Shown in pieces: positions 14,110-22,515 of a DNA stretch of 22,531 nt (the stretch's first letter is position 1; every line of letters begins with the position of its first letter). Position numbers and translations under genes: made by a program. A model generated the notes under the pieces. The model was not told where the DNA came from. It did not search any database and saw only the letters and a program-made list of their open reading frames with translations. The stretch is from the NCBI GenBank assembly GCA_002436065.1, contig DIXP01000037.1, positions 1-22,531 of the forward strand, in the 5' to 3' direction. The DNA comes from Chloroflexi bacterium UBA6077 (GTDB taxonomy: Bacteria > Chloroflexota > UBA6077).

Positions 14110-16734
14110 GTGACCGGTGACGAAGTCCGCAAGGCATATCTGGATTTCTTTGCCTCCAAAGGGCACTACGTCATGCCTAGCTCCAGCCTGGTGCCACGGG
14201 ACGATCCCACGGTGCTGCTGACCACCGCCGGCATGCAGCAGATGATTCAGTTCATGGTGGGGCGCCAGACGCCGCCCCATCCGAGGCTGACCTCCTGCCA
14301 GAAGTGCTTCCGCACGACCGACATCGACAGTGTCGGGAATCCTCGGAACCTCACGTTCTTCGAGATGCTCGGCAACTTCTCCATTGGGGACTACTTCAAG
14401 AAGGAGGCGATCCAGTTCGCCTGGGAGTTCTCCCTGAAGTGGCTGAAGCTGCCAGTGGAGAAGGTCTACATCACCGTGCATCCCACCGACGACGAGGCCA
14501 AGGGCTACTGGTTGGCGGAAGGGGTGGCCGAGGAGAGGATCTCCTACCTGGAGGACAACTTCTGGGGGCCGCCAGGCGACTCCGGCCCCTGCGGTCCCGA
14601 TTCCGAGCTGTTCCTGGATATGGGTCCGGAGATGGGTTGCGGCCTTCCGGATTGCGCCCCCGGGTGCGACTGCAACCGCTACCTGGAGTACTGGAACCTG
14701 GTGTTCATGCAGTACTACCAGGACGTGGACGGCACTCGTACCCCGCTGCCCAGGCCGAACATCGACACGGGGCTCGGGGTGGAGCGGATGGCGGCTATCA
14801 AGCAGGGCTGCAAGACGGTGTACGAGACCGACCTGTTCCGGCCCATCCTCGAGAAGGCGGCCGAGGTCTCTCGCCGAAGATACGGGGAGGACGACAAGAC
14901 GGACTTCTCCCTGCGGGTGATCGCCGATCACGGCCGGGCAATGACCTTCCTGACGGCCGACGGTGTGCTGCCCTCCAACGAGGGGCGCGGCTACATTCTT
15001 CGGCGGGTGCTCAGGCGGGCGGTTCGCCACGCACGGTTGCTGGGGGTTGACAGGCCGTTCCTGACGGGGATCGTGGACGTCGTAGTGGATAGGATGGCCG
15101 GCGCCTACCCAGAGCTAGCGGAGAGGCACCAGTTCATTCGGCGGGTCGTTGCCCAGGAGGAGGAGCGGTTCATCCGGACCCTCCAGTCGGGGCTCGTGCT
15201 GCTGGATCGGTGGATCGGGGAGAGCAAGGATGCCGGGCTCGCCGCGCTACCGGGCGATCTGATGTTCCGGCTGTACGATACCTACGGTTTTCCCCGGGAA
15301 CTGAGCGCGGAGATAGCCAAGGAGGCTGGTCTGTCCGTGGACAACGGCGGGTTCCAGCAATCCATGGAGCGCCAGCGGCAGTTGAGCCGGTCCGCGGCGA
15401 AGTTCGGAAGGGTGCTGGAGGTCCGCGATACAGACGGGGCGGTGGACGAGATCGAGGAGTCGCGCTTCGTCGGGTACGACGAACTGGAGGCCGAGACCCA
15501 GATAGTGGCGCTGCTGGAGGGCGGGAAGTGGGCGTCGCGAGTGGAGAAGGGGGCCGACGCAGTGGTCATCCTGGACCGTACCCCTTTCTACGCGGAGTCT
15601 GGAGGGCAGGTTGGGGACGTGGGGACGATCACGACCCCCGAGGGGCGGTTTGAGGTGCGGGACACCCAGCACGACGAGGGGGGGCGAATCCTTCATCTGG
15701 GCACGGTATTGGAGGGCTTTCTGGAGGTATCCTCGACGGCCTCGGCCACGATCGATCGGGATCGACGGTTGGACGCGGCGCGCCACCACACCCTGACGCA
15801 CCTGCTGCACAGGGCGCTACGTGCGCGGCTGGGGGAGCACGTTGCCCAGGCGGGCTCCCTGGTGTCCCCCGAGGTGGCGCGGTTCGATTTCACTCACAAC
15901 GCAGCCCTGACCGCTGAAGAGCTGCGCGCCGTGGAGGCCGAGGTGAACGGCCGGATCCTGGCGAACATCCCGGTGTTGACGACCACCAGGAGTCTGGAGG
16001 AGGCCAAGAGCGTTGGGGCCATCGCCCTATTCACCGAGAAGTATGGCGACGTGGTCCGTACAGTGGGCATCGGCGACTACAGCCTGGAGCTGTGCGGGGG
16101 CACACACGTGGCCAGCACCGGCGTGCTCGGGATGGCGCAGATCGTCGGCGAAGGGAGCGTTGCCGCGGGTGTCCGGAGGATCGAGATCGTGGCGGGCCGC
16201 GCTGCACTGAGCGTGGTCCGCGCCCGCACGGATGAGCTGGAGGCGATCGCCTCGGAGTTGGGGACGGTGCCGGAGCTGGCGGCGGAGCGGGTTCACTCGA
16301 CGGTGGAGGAGCTGCAAGCCGTTCGCAAGGAGGTGTCCAGGCTGGGCTCCCGAATGGCGAGGATGGAGGCAGAGGCGCTGCTGTCGAAGGTGACCGAGGT
16401 AGCGGGCGTCAAGCTGGTCTCCGCGGCCGTGGAGGTGCAGAGCCAGGACGCGATGCGGGAGATGGTGGACTGGCTACGGCCGAAGCTGCAGCCGGCGGTG
16501 ATCGTCCTTGGGGCGGTGCTGAACGATCGGCCCAGCTTTGTAGCGAGCGTCAGCAAGGAGCTGATCTCGCCGAAGTTTGATGCGGTGAAGCTGGTGAAGC
16601 AGGTGGCCGCGAAGACGGGCGGCGGCGGCGGCGGTCGGCCAGAGATGGCTCAGGCGGGCGGGAAAGATGCCTCGCAGATGCGCCCCGCGCTGGAGGGCGT
16701 GCGGCGAGTGGTGGAAGAGGCACTGCGGGGATAG
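14110..16734 (+). CDS. alaS: Alanine--tRNA ligase
   Basis: This is alanyl-tRNA synthetase, 874 residues, the usual full bacterial length. It charges tRNA-Ala in the cytoplasm and hydrolyses mischarged Ser/Gly-tRNA-Ala. The class II catalytic core is at the N-terminus (motif 2 region SCQKCFRTTDIDSVGN, motif 3 region GLGVERMAA). The editing domain has the zinc ligands H560, H564 (HTLTHLL), C662 and H666 (CGGTH). The C-Ala region ends with a glycine-rich stretch and GGRPEMAQAGGKD. The GTG start at 14110 follows a G-rich ribosome site and gives the standard N-terminus (VRKAYLDFFASKGH). A promoter lies directly upstream. A hairpin repeat follows 10 bp after the stop. Confidence 0.97.
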   Translation: MTGDEVRKAYLDFFASKGHYVMPSSSLVPRDDPTVLLTTAGMQQMIQFMVGRQTPPHPRLTSCQKCFRTTDIDSVGNPRNLTFFEMLGNFSIGDYFKKEAIQFAWEFSLKWLKLPVEKVYITVHPTDDEAKGYWLAEGVAEERISYLEDNFWGPPGDSGPCGPDSELFLDMGPEMGCGLPDCAPGCDCNRYLEYWNLVFMQYYQDVDGTRTPLPRPNIDTGLGVERMAAIKQGCKTVYETDLFRPILEKAAEVSRRRYGEDDKTDFSLRVIADHGRAMTFLTADGVLPSNEGRGYILRRVLRRAVRHARLLGVDRPFLTGIVDVVVDRMAGAYPELAERHQFIRRVVAQEEERFIRTLQSGLVLLDRWIGESKDAGLAALPGDLMFRLYDTYGFPRELSAEIAKEAGLSVDNGGFQQSMERQRQLSRSAAKFGRVLEVRDTDGAVDEIEESRFVGYDELEAETQIVALLEGGKWASRVEKGADAVVILDRTPFYAESGGQVGDVGTITTPEGRFEVRDTQHDEGGRILHLGTVLEGFLEVSSTASATIDRDRRLDAARHHTLTHLLHRALRARLGEHVAQAGSLVSPEVARFDFTHNAALTAEELRAVEAEVNGRILANIPVLTTTRSLEEAKSVGAIALFTEKYGDVVRTVGIGDYSLELCGGTHVASTGVLGMAQIVGEGSVAAGVRRIEIVAGRAALSVVRARTDELEAIASELGTVPELAAERVHSTVEELQAVRKEVSRLGSRMARMEAEALLSKVTEVAGVKLVSAAVEVQSQDAMREMVDWLRPKLQPAVIVLGAVLNDRPSFVASVSKELISPKFDAVKLVKQVAAKTGGGGGGRPEMAQAGGKDASQMRPALEGVRRVVEEALRG

Positions 16735-16744
16735 TACTGCAACG

Positions 16745-16841
16745 TCCCCTACCGCCCGGCGGTGGTGGGCAACGCGGTAGGGGATGGGCAGCATCGAGCG
16801 TCGATGTCCCGTGGACGGAAGGGGACAAGCCCCTTCCCTAC
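16745..16841. repeat. Intergenic repeat, copy A (inverted relative to copy B)
   Basis: An 11-bp stem TCCCCTACCGC (16745-16755) with GCGGTAGGGGA (16774-16784) lies just after alaS and may end its transcript. A second stem, GGAAGGGG (16817-16824) with CCCCTTCC (16830-16837), follows. Bases 16785-16841 match the complement of 20057-20113 at 52 of 57 positions by eye, and weaker similarity extends across the first hairpin. Confidence 0.75.
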
Positions 16842-16938
16842 GCCACGTCGGGGAATTCCGGAAGGACGCAGTCAGTGCGGCGCCTAAAGAAGACCAGTCT
16901 GGCGGATGTCACGTTGGGGTGCTAGGAGGCAGAGCCTT

Positions 16939-18447
16939 ATGCCGCGATGGGGCATGGACCCAGTCACATTTACCCGCGCGGACACGATTCAGAGTGCTCT
17001 GGGCAAGCTGGATAGGTCGGAGAACAGCGCGCCCATCGTTGTCCTGGCCTCGGACTGCCGGATAGCCGATAGTGTGGTGCTGTACAGCCTGCTGGCCCGA
17101 AGGGCGAAGCGGTTTGGACTTCCCATCGCGGTGGTTTCGGCTCACCCCTACCGACGGCGGCTGGCACGAGAGCAGGGGCTGTACGCCTTTGGGTCTCTCG
17201 GAGCCCTCAAGCGCGCCAGGGGGCGATCGCCCATCTCCTGGTTGGAGAACCTGGCCGACTCCCTCTTCTTTTCCATGCGTCCCACGATTGGCCGTCAGGG
17301 ATGGATCTGCCTTGGTCTGCTGTCGCTGGTGGCAGGCGTCCTGGCCTACCTCTTTCTCCCGCAAATGACCGTGACGGTCCGCACCCCGGTGGAGACCTTT
17401 CCGCGCGATGTGCAGGTGCGGGTGGACGCGGGGTTGGGCGCAGTGGATCCCTCGGCTCCTGTGATACCAGGCAAGCTCATGGAGCACCGATTTGCTGTGT
17501 CCGACTATGTGGAATCCACCGGAGACAAGAAGACGGGGAAGGCGAAAGGCCGAGGGGAGGTTACCCTCACCAGCAGGAGTGCGGGAGTCGGGCCGGTGCC
17601 CGCGGGCACGGTGGTGGCGACCGGCTCAGGGGTCAAGTTTCGGACACTGGCCGCGGCGAATCTGACTCTCGTGGCGCAGCCTGCCCCCACCCCTTCGGCT
17701 GCAGGCGCTCAACCGACCGCTCAACCGACCACGGCCGCTTCCTGGGCCGGAAGGGTGGCTGTGGAGGCTGTGGAGGCCGGCTCCGCGGGGAACGTCCCGG
17801 CGATGGCGATAACCAGGGTGGAGGGCGAGCAATTCCGGTCTTTGGCAGTCTACAATGATCGTCCCGTCAGCGGCGGGTCGGACTCCGAAGCAAGGACCGT
17901 TTCGGCCGACGATCGGAGCAGGTTGAAGGAGGTGCTGTTCCAGAAGGCACAATCCCAGTCGCTATCGGAGTTGACGGTGCGGGTGCGCCAGTCGGAGTCG
18001 CTGATACCCCACTCCCTGCAGATTCGGATCGAGGGTGAGGAATTCGACCGGGCCGTAGACGAGGAGGGCGATAGGTTGAACGGCACAGTCCACGTCGCCG
18101 CGACTGGTATGTCCTTTGCCAACCAAGAACTGAACAGTGTGGTGGACAGGGACTGGAAGAAGAACGTTCCAAAGGGCTATCGGGCGATACCGGGCATGCC
18201 TGAGCTGTCACCCCCCGAGGTGGTCGAGGCAGGGGCGCGGACGGGCACACTGAAAGTCAGGATGGTGGGCCACGCTGAGACCATACTCGAAGTTGACCGG
18301 TTGGTAGCGAGGTTGAGAGGCCTGTCGCTGGAGGATGCTCGGGCCAAACTGGCCAGCGAGCAGGGGGCGCTGAAGCTGGTGAAGCTGGATATCTGGCCTT
18401 CCTGGGCACCTCGCGCGCTGAGAGTAGAGGTTCGGACTGTCCAGTGA
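16939..18447 (+). CDS. Membrane protein with baseplate J/gp47-like region
   Basis: The function of this 502-residue protein is unknown. It has a cytoplasmic N-terminal domain (about 1-95) with a Rossmann-like pattern (APIVVLASDCRIADSVVLYSLL, then LPIAVVSAH). A single transmembrane helix at about 121-141 is followed by a large extracytoplasmic part. That part is threonine/valine/glycine-rich with PAGTVVATG and SAGNVPAMAITRVEGE, which resemble phage baseplate J/gp47 proteins; a Pro/Ala/Thr-rich linker lies between them. Similar proteins are often annotated baseplate J-like in Chloroflexota. ATG 16939 is chosen because AGGAGG lies 9 nt upstream; ATG 16906 would add 11 residues. Its stop overlaps the ruvX start by 4 bp (GTGA), which implies co-translation. 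With ruvX and mltG it may serve envelope or division functions, but this is inference. Confidence 0.7.
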   Translation: MPRWGMDPVTFTRADTIQSALGKLDRSENSAPIVVLASDCRIADSVVLYSLLARRAKRFGLPIAVVSAHPYRRRLAREQGLYAFGSLGALKRARGRSPISWLENLADSLFFSMRPTIGRQGWICLGLLSLVAGVLAYLFLPQMTVTVRTPVETFPRDVQVRVDAGLGAVDPSAPVIPGKLMEHRFAVSDYVESTGDKKTGKAKGRGEVTLTSRSAGVGPVPAGTVVATGSGVKFRTLAAANLTLVAQPAPTPSAAGAQPTAQPTTAASWAGRVAVEAVEAGSAGNVPAMAITRVEGEQFRSLAVYNDRPVSGGSDSEARTVSADDRSRLKEVLFQKAQSQSLSELTVRVRQSESLIPHSLQIRIEGEEFDRAVDEEGDRLNGTVHVAATGMSFANQELNSVVDRDWKKNVPKGYRAIPGMPELSPPEVVEAGARTGTLKVRMVGHAETILEVDRLVARLRGLSLEDARAKLASEQGALKLVKLDIWPSWAPRALRVEVRTVQ

Positions 18448-18905
18448 GGATAATGGCCCTGGATGTGGGGGATAGGCGGATCGGGGTTGCCATGAGCGAT
18501 CCTACCGGCCTCATCGCCTCGCCCTTCACCACGATCATCCGAGAGGCCGAGAGGAAGGATCAGGAGCGGATCGCCGTGCTGGTGAGGGAGCAGGAGGTAG
18601 ACAAGGTGGTGGTGGGGCTTCCGAAGACGCTGCGAGGAGAGGTGGGGCCGCAGGCGCAGAGGGTGCTGCGTTTCGGGGACCACCTGTCGCATGTGGTGGG
18701 GGTTCCGATCGTGTACTGGGACGAGAGACACTCCACGGTGGATGCCGAGCGGATTCTGGGAAAGCGCGCGCGTGGGAGGGCGGCCAGAGGCCGGTTGGAC
18801 GAGGTGGCCGCGGCGGTAATTCTTCAGACCTACCTCGATAGCCAGAGTCCTCCTGCCAATCCCTATTGGCCAATGGACGAGGAGCAAGAGGTTCAGGGAG
18901 ATTAG
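18444..18905 (+). CDS. ruvX: Putative Holliday junction resolvase / pre-16S rRNA nuclease YqgF
   Basis: This 153-residue protein of the YqgF/RuvX family has an RNase H-like fold and acts in the cytoplasm, with roles reported in pre-16S rRNA 5'-end processing and in recombination. The N-terminal MRIMALDVGDRRIGVAMSD holds the first catalytic Asp. VVVGLPKTLRGEVGPQA is the family's central motif. YWDERHSTVDAE and RLDEVAAAVILQTYL carry the remaining acidic residues. The length is typical. The GTG start at 18444 overlaps the upstream stop by 4 bp. The gene is followed after 2 bp by mltG, a common bacterial arrangement. Confidence 0.93.
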   Translation: MRIMALDVGDRRIGVAMSDPTGLIASPFTTIIREAERKDQERIAVLVREQEVDKVVVGLPKTLRGEVGPQAQRVLRFGDHLSHVVGVPIVYWDERHSTVDAERILGKRARGRAARGRLDEVAAAVILQTYLDSQSPPANPYWPMDEEQEVQGD

Positions 18906-18907
18906 TC

Positions 18908-19990
18908 TTGAAGGGTATCCTGGGTCTTCTAGCAGTGGTAGTGGCGGTGGTGGCCTGTGGTCTGGTGCTGTTCGCCGGATGGAGTACGATGCTGGGACCG
19001 CAGTCGCTGGTCGACGAGGCACTCTCCCGCGTCGATAGTCCGGTCAATGCACGGGATACCAGCAAGAAGACATTTGTGGTGCGGCAAGGGGAGTCCGCCG
19101 GGCAGATAGCCGAGCGGTTGCAGGGGGAGGGTCTCGTCTCCGACTCCTTCTTCTTTCGCGTGCGGGTGGAATTGGAGGGTGTTGGGAGCTATCTGGCCGC
19201 GGGGGACTACGAACTCTCTCCTAGCATGAGGCCGAGCGAGATCCTGTCCATCCTGGTCCAGGGGAAAACCAAGATGACTCCACTGGTGACCATCCCTGAA
19301 GGCTGGCGTGCGGAGGAGGTGGCTGAGAGGTTCGCGGCCCGCGGGGTCGGGACACCCGACCAGTTCATGAGGCTCGTCCAAGAAGGGAGCATTGCCAGCC
19401 CTCTGCTGGAAAGCAGGCCGGCAGGCACCAGTCTAGAGGGGTATCTCTTTCCTGAAAGCTACGCAATCGACGGAAGCAGCACTCCCGAGAGCATGGTGAG
19501 GCGGATGGTGGAGCAGTTCGAGAAGCAGTTCACACCGGAGATGCGGGAGAAGGCCGAGAGGATGGGGATGAGCGTCCATCAGATCGTCGTCCTGGCTTCC
19601 GTGATCGAGCGGGAGGCCGTCATCCCCTCGGAAAGACCTATGATGGCCGGCGTGTTCTACAACCGGCTCGAGGCCGGCATGCGGATTCAATCCGACCCCA
19701 CGGTTCAGTATGCCCTGGCGACGGTACAAAGGGAGTCGCAGGCCAGGTACGGGTGGTGGAAGAACGGCCTGACGGTGGAAGACCTAGCAGTCGACTCGCC
19801 CTACAACAGCTACCGCTACCCTGGCCTGCCCCCCGGCCCGATCTGCAATCCTGGAGTGGCCTCCCTGAAGGCGGCCGTCGAGCCCGCTACTACGGATTAC
19901 TACTACTTCATGGCCAAGCCCGACGGATCCCACGCATTTGCCAGGACCCTCGATGAACACAACCAGAACGTCGCGAGGTACAGCCGGTAG
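18908..19990 (+). CDS. mltG: Endolytic transglycosylase MltG
   Basis: MltG cleaves nascent peptidoglycan strands in the periplasmic or outer-membrane-proximal space and so sets glycan chain length. The 360-residue protein has an N-terminal membrane anchor (about residues 2-24), then a LysM-like region (FVVRQGESAGQIAERLQ), and the YceG domain with IPEGWRAEEVAERFA, EGYLFPESYAI, and the catalytic Glu in LASVIEREA (E234). Next are VFYNRLEAGMRIQSDPTVQYAL and the closing SPYNSYRYPGLPPGPICNPG motif. TTG 18908 is favoured, with AGGGAG 7 nt upstream; a start at 18866 would overlap ruvX by 40 bp. It is the last gene of the membrane protein-ruvX-mltG operon. Confidence 0.94.
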   Translation: MKGILGLLAVVVAVVACGLVLFAGWSTMLGPQSLVDEALSRVDSPVNARDTSKKTFVVRQGESAGQIAERLQGEGLVSDSFFFRVRVELEGVGSYLAAGDYELSPSMRPSEILSILVQGKTKMTPLVTIPEGWRAEEVAERFAARGVGTPDQFMRLVQEGSIASPLLESRPAGTSLEGYLFPESYAIDGSSTPESMVRRMVEQFEKQFTPEMREKAERMGMSVHQIVVLASVIEREAVIPSERPMMAGVFYNRLEAGMRIQSDPTVQYALATVQRESQARYGWWKNGLTVEDLAVDSPYNSYRYPGLPPGPICNPGVASLKAAVEPATTDYYYFMAKPDGSHAFARTLDEHNQNVARYSR

Positions 19991-20264
19991 AGAAGCGGCC
20001 CTGAGTGGTGTGTCGCCCCTACCGGCTGGTTGCCCCTACGCGCTGGACTTCGTCCTGTAGGGAAGGGGCTTGTCTCCTTCCGCCCACGGGACATGGACGT
20101 GCGATGCTGCCCATTGCCCAACGCCACGTCCAGCCGCCGCCGGGCGGCAGGGGATAAACCCCCGCCCTACGTTTCCCTGGCAGCCAGGCGGCGGTGGCAT
20201 ATCCTCTGCCCTACTGAGCAGATAGGCGATAGCCCGCCGAAGCCTCCGCGTCTAAGCCGTGTGC
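19991..20264. other. Repeat-rich intergenic region between mltG and hslV
   Basis: No gene is seen here. The region contains short repeated pieces (GCCCCTAC at 20014 and 20032; GGCTGGTTGCCC shared with 188-199). It also carries the inverted repeat copy B at 20057-20155. It ends in the hslV promoter. Confidence 0.6.
20057..20155. repeat. Intergenic repeat, copy B (inverted relative to copy A)
   Basis: Bases 20057-20113 are the inverse complement of copy A at 16785-16841 with five differences over 57 positions. Beyond them a GCCGCC/GGCGGC hairpin (20133-20148) corresponds to the CCGCCCGGCGG part of copy A. It lies 67 bp after mltG. Confidence 0.75.
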
Positions 20265-20270
20265 TATAAT
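20262..20270 (+). promoter_or_regulatory. Extended -10 promoter of hslVU
   Basis: A perfect TATAAT (20265-20270) is preceded by TGC, which gives an extended -10 element. No -35 box of note is present at 17 bp. The transcript would start near 20277, giving a leader of roughly 45 nt before hslV. The small CCGGC/GCCGG palindrome follows directly. Confidence 0.6.
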
Positions 20271-20322
20271 TCCCGGCACGCCGGCAAGTCACTAACCCTT
20301 TCAGAAGACAGAGGTGAAGCCA

Positions 20323-20865
20323 TTGCGGGACGATAGAATCCACGGCACCACAGTGCTCGCCGTTCGGCGCAATGGTGTCGTAGCCATGGCCGCCGATGGG
20401 CAGATCACGGTGGGCGACGTGGTAATGAAGCATACGGCCCGTAAGACGCGACGGTTGTACAAAGGCAAGGTGCTGGGCGGGTTCGCCGGAGCTGTCGCCG
20501 ATGCCATCACGCTGTTCGAGCGTTTCGAGTCACGACTGGAGCAGCACGGCGGCAACCTACGAAAGGCTGCCGTAGAGATGACCAAGGACTGGCGCACGGA
20601 CAAGTTCCTGAGGCGATTGGAGGCCTACCTGATCGTGGCCGATGCTACGGACATGTTGGTGCTATCGGGTGACGGCGAGGTGATCGAGCCAGACGGGGGC
20701 GTGGTGGCTATTGGGTCGGGTTCGGCCTACGCGCAGGCGGCCGCCATGGCGCTGCTAGACCACAGCGACCTCCCGGCGCCTGAGATCGCACGGGTCTCCC
20801 TGGAGATAGCTGCGAATCTCTGCATCTACACCAACACTTCGATCAATGTGGACGTCCTGGAATGA
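20323..20865 (+). CDS. hslV: ATP-dependent protease subunit HslV (ClpQ)
   Basis: HslV is the threonine-protease subunit of the HslVU proteasome-like complex; it forms a double hexamer that degrades unfolded proteins delivered by HslU. The nucleophile should be the first Thr of HGTTVLAVRRNG, exposed after removal of a short propeptide. ADGQITVGDVVMK, FAGAVADAITLFERFE, KDWRTDKFLRRLEA, AIGSGSAYAQAAAMALL and CIYTN are family landmarks. TTG 20323 has AGGTG 6 nt upstream and gives the propeptide MRDDRIHG. GTG 20314 would add three residues and is the alternative. The stop overlaps hslU as ATGA, so the two subunits are translationally coupled. Confidence 0.96.
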   Translation: MRDDRIHGTTVLAVRRNGVVAMAADGQITVGDVVMKHTARKTRRLYKGKVLGGFAGAVADAITLFERFESRLEQHGGNLRKAAVEMTKDWRTDKFLRRLEAYLIVADATDMLVLSGDGEVIEPDGGVVAIGSGSAYAQAAAMALLDHSDLPAPEIARVSLEIAANLCIYTNTSINVDVLE

Positions 20866-22373
20866 TGAGCGAGATGGATACTGCACGACCCGATGAGCCC
20901 CAGGCGTGGGACGAAAAGGAGAACCTGACTCCTCGACAAATAGTGGCGGAGTTGGACAAGTATATCGTGGGCCAGGACGCTGCCAAGAAGGCAATGGCCA
21001 TTGCCCTCCGAAACCGGTTCCGTAGGCGGGCCCTTCCCGCCAGTGTGCGGGGGGATGTGGCTCCGAAGAACATTCTGATGATCGGGGCCACCGGCGTCGG
21101 GAAGACGGAGATCGCTCGGCGTGTTGCCCTGTTGTGTGGAGCCCCCTTCGTGAAGGTCGAGGCGACCAGATTCACAGAGGTGGGCTACGTTGGGCGAGAC
21201 GTCGAGAGCATCCTCCAGGATTTGGTGGAGGCTGCCGTCAACCGGCTGGCCGAGCAGAAGCTGCAGGAGGTGCAGAGCCAGGCGGAGCGGATCGCGAACG
21301 AGCGGATCATCGACTACCTCTGCCAGCAGGTTCCCTCCAAGGTCAGAAGGCGCGAAGTGCGTAAGAACCAGGTGGGTGTGGCTTCCATGGCCGCTCAGGG
21401 ATCGGGCGCGGTCGCCGAGCTGGCCAAGGATGAGACTGGGACGGCAGCCGTCGGGGAGGCTTCTGCCGTGGAGTCTACCGTCACAGTAGCGCAGCGGAAG
21501 CGTATCGCCAGATTGTTGCGCGGCCAGCGGCTGGAGGATACCCTGATCGAGATCGAGCTGTCGGCGGACAGCGATTCATTCGAGTCGGTGTGGGAATTCT
21601 CCACGGGTATGACCCAGGAGGAGATCAGCGATGGGCTGCGGGAGTTCGTGGAGAGCTACTCGACGTCCAAGAAGAAGTCGAAGAAGGTGTCGGTGAAGGA
21701 TGCACGCCGGCTGTTGACGAGGGAGGAAGCCAACAAGCTGGTGGACTATGACAGCGTGGTGGAGCTTGCCGTCCAGCATGCTGAGCAGAACGGTATCGTC
21801 TTCATCGACGAGATCGACAAGATCGCGGGGTCTGGTTTCGATATCGGCTCCGACATCTCGGGAGAGGGTGTCCAGAGGGACCTGCTGCCGATCATCGAGG
21901 GCAGCAGCGCCATCACGAGGTACGGTCCCGTGAAGAGCGACCATGTGCTGTTCATCGCCGCTGGAAGCTTTTCTCGGAGCAAGCCCTCGGACCTGATCCC
22001 AGAGCTTCAGGGGCGGTTTCCGTTGCGCGTGGAGCTTCAAAGCCTGGGCCTCGAGGAGTTGGTGCGGATCCTGACGGAGCCGAAGAACTCGTTGCTGAAG
22101 CAGTACTCCGCCCTGCTCGCGACCGAGGAGGTGGAGTTGAGCTTTTCCGAGGACGGGGTGAGGGAGGTGGCGGCCACCGCCTGCCGGATGAACAGCCGCA
22201 TGGAGGACATCGGCGCTCGTCGTCTGCACACGATCATGGAGCACGTATTGGAGGACATATCCTTCCGCGCCCCCGAGATGCGGGGAGAGACGGTGGTCGT
22301 GGATGCGGCGTACGTCCGGGAGCGGGTTGCAAAGTTCGCCGAGGACGAGGATCTGAGCAGGTATATTCTGTGA
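20862..22373 (+). CDS. hslU: ATP-dependent protease ATPase subunit HslU (ClpY)
   Basis: HslU is the AAA+ unfoldase that feeds substrates into HslV. The protein is 503 residues, longer than the usual ~440-470. It starts with the TPRQIVAELDKYIVGQDAAKKAMAIALRNR region, then Walker A GATGVGKT (75-82, K81) and EATRFTEVGYVGRDVE, the pore-loop region with Gly-Tyr-Val-Gly. A charged I-domain insertion follows. Walker B is IVFIDEIDKI (D316, E317). LIPELQGRFPLRVEL, the sensor-2 region ARRLHTIME and the C-terminal tail ending LSRYIL, which docks in HslV pockets, complete it. The extra length lies mainly in the I-domain, around residues 150-215. ATG 20862 overlaps hslV by 4 bp; ATG 20865 is an equivalent start. 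Confidence 0.96.
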   Translation: MMSEMDTARPDEPQAWDEKENLTPRQIVAELDKYIVGQDAAKKAMAIALRNRFRRRALPASVRGDVAPKNILMIGATGVGKTEIARRVALLCGAPFVKVEATRFTEVGYVGRDVESILQDLVEAAVNRLAEQKLQEVQSQAERIANERIIDYLCQQVPSKVRRREVRKNQVGVASMAAQGSGAVAELAKDETGTAAVGEASAVESTVTVAQRKRIARLLRGQRLEDTLIEIELSADSDSFESVWEFSTGMTQEEISDGLREFVESYSTSKKKSKKVSVKDARRLLTREEANKLVDYDSVVELAVQHAEQNGIVFIDEIDKIAGSGFDIGSDISGEGVQRDLLPIIEGSSAITRYGPVKSDHVLFIAAGSFSRSKPSDLIPELQGRFPLRVELQSLGLEELVRILTEPKNSLLKQYSALLATEEVELSFSEDGVREVAATACRMNSRMEDIGARRLHTIMEHVLEDISFRAPEMRGETVVVDAAYVRERVAKFAEDEDLSRYIL

Positions 22374-22401
22374 CGCGGAGAGGGACGTGAGCCCTCTGGT
22401 T

Positions 22402-22424
22402 TCCCTCTCCCCGTGGGAGAGGGA
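22402..22424. terminator. Hairpin downstream of hslU
   Basis: A perfect 10-bp stem TCCCTCTCCC (22402-22411) with GGGAGAGGGA (22415-22424) closes a 3-nt loop 28 bp after the hslU stop. It could terminate the hslVU transcript. It belongs to the same CCCTCTCC/GGGAGAGG hairpin type seen at 1678-1696 and 8812-8834. No T-run follows. Confidence 0.5.
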
Positions 22425-22492
22425 GTACACTTCTCCCCGCGTTGCCCCAATACTGGGTGTCCGTCACGATCCGGGACGGCGCTGGCCTGGAC

Positions 22493-22515
22493 GCCTGGCC
22501 ATGAATGGACCAGGC
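22493..22515. repeat. Hairpin near the window end
   Basis: GCCTGGCCAT (22493-22502) pairs with ATGG and CCAGGC (22505-22508, 22510-22515) apart from one bulged A. The remaining bases to 22531 hold no gene I can support. Confidence 0.4.

Noticed and set aside
13996..15030. 344-residue minus-strand frame antisense to alaS
   Set aside because: It covers the promoter and catalytic core of a certain alaS gene and shows no domain.
16939..18447. Prophage remnant because of baseplate J-like similarity
   Set aside because: No other phage genes are present, it has a membrane anchor, and it overlaps ruvX within a housekeeping operon.
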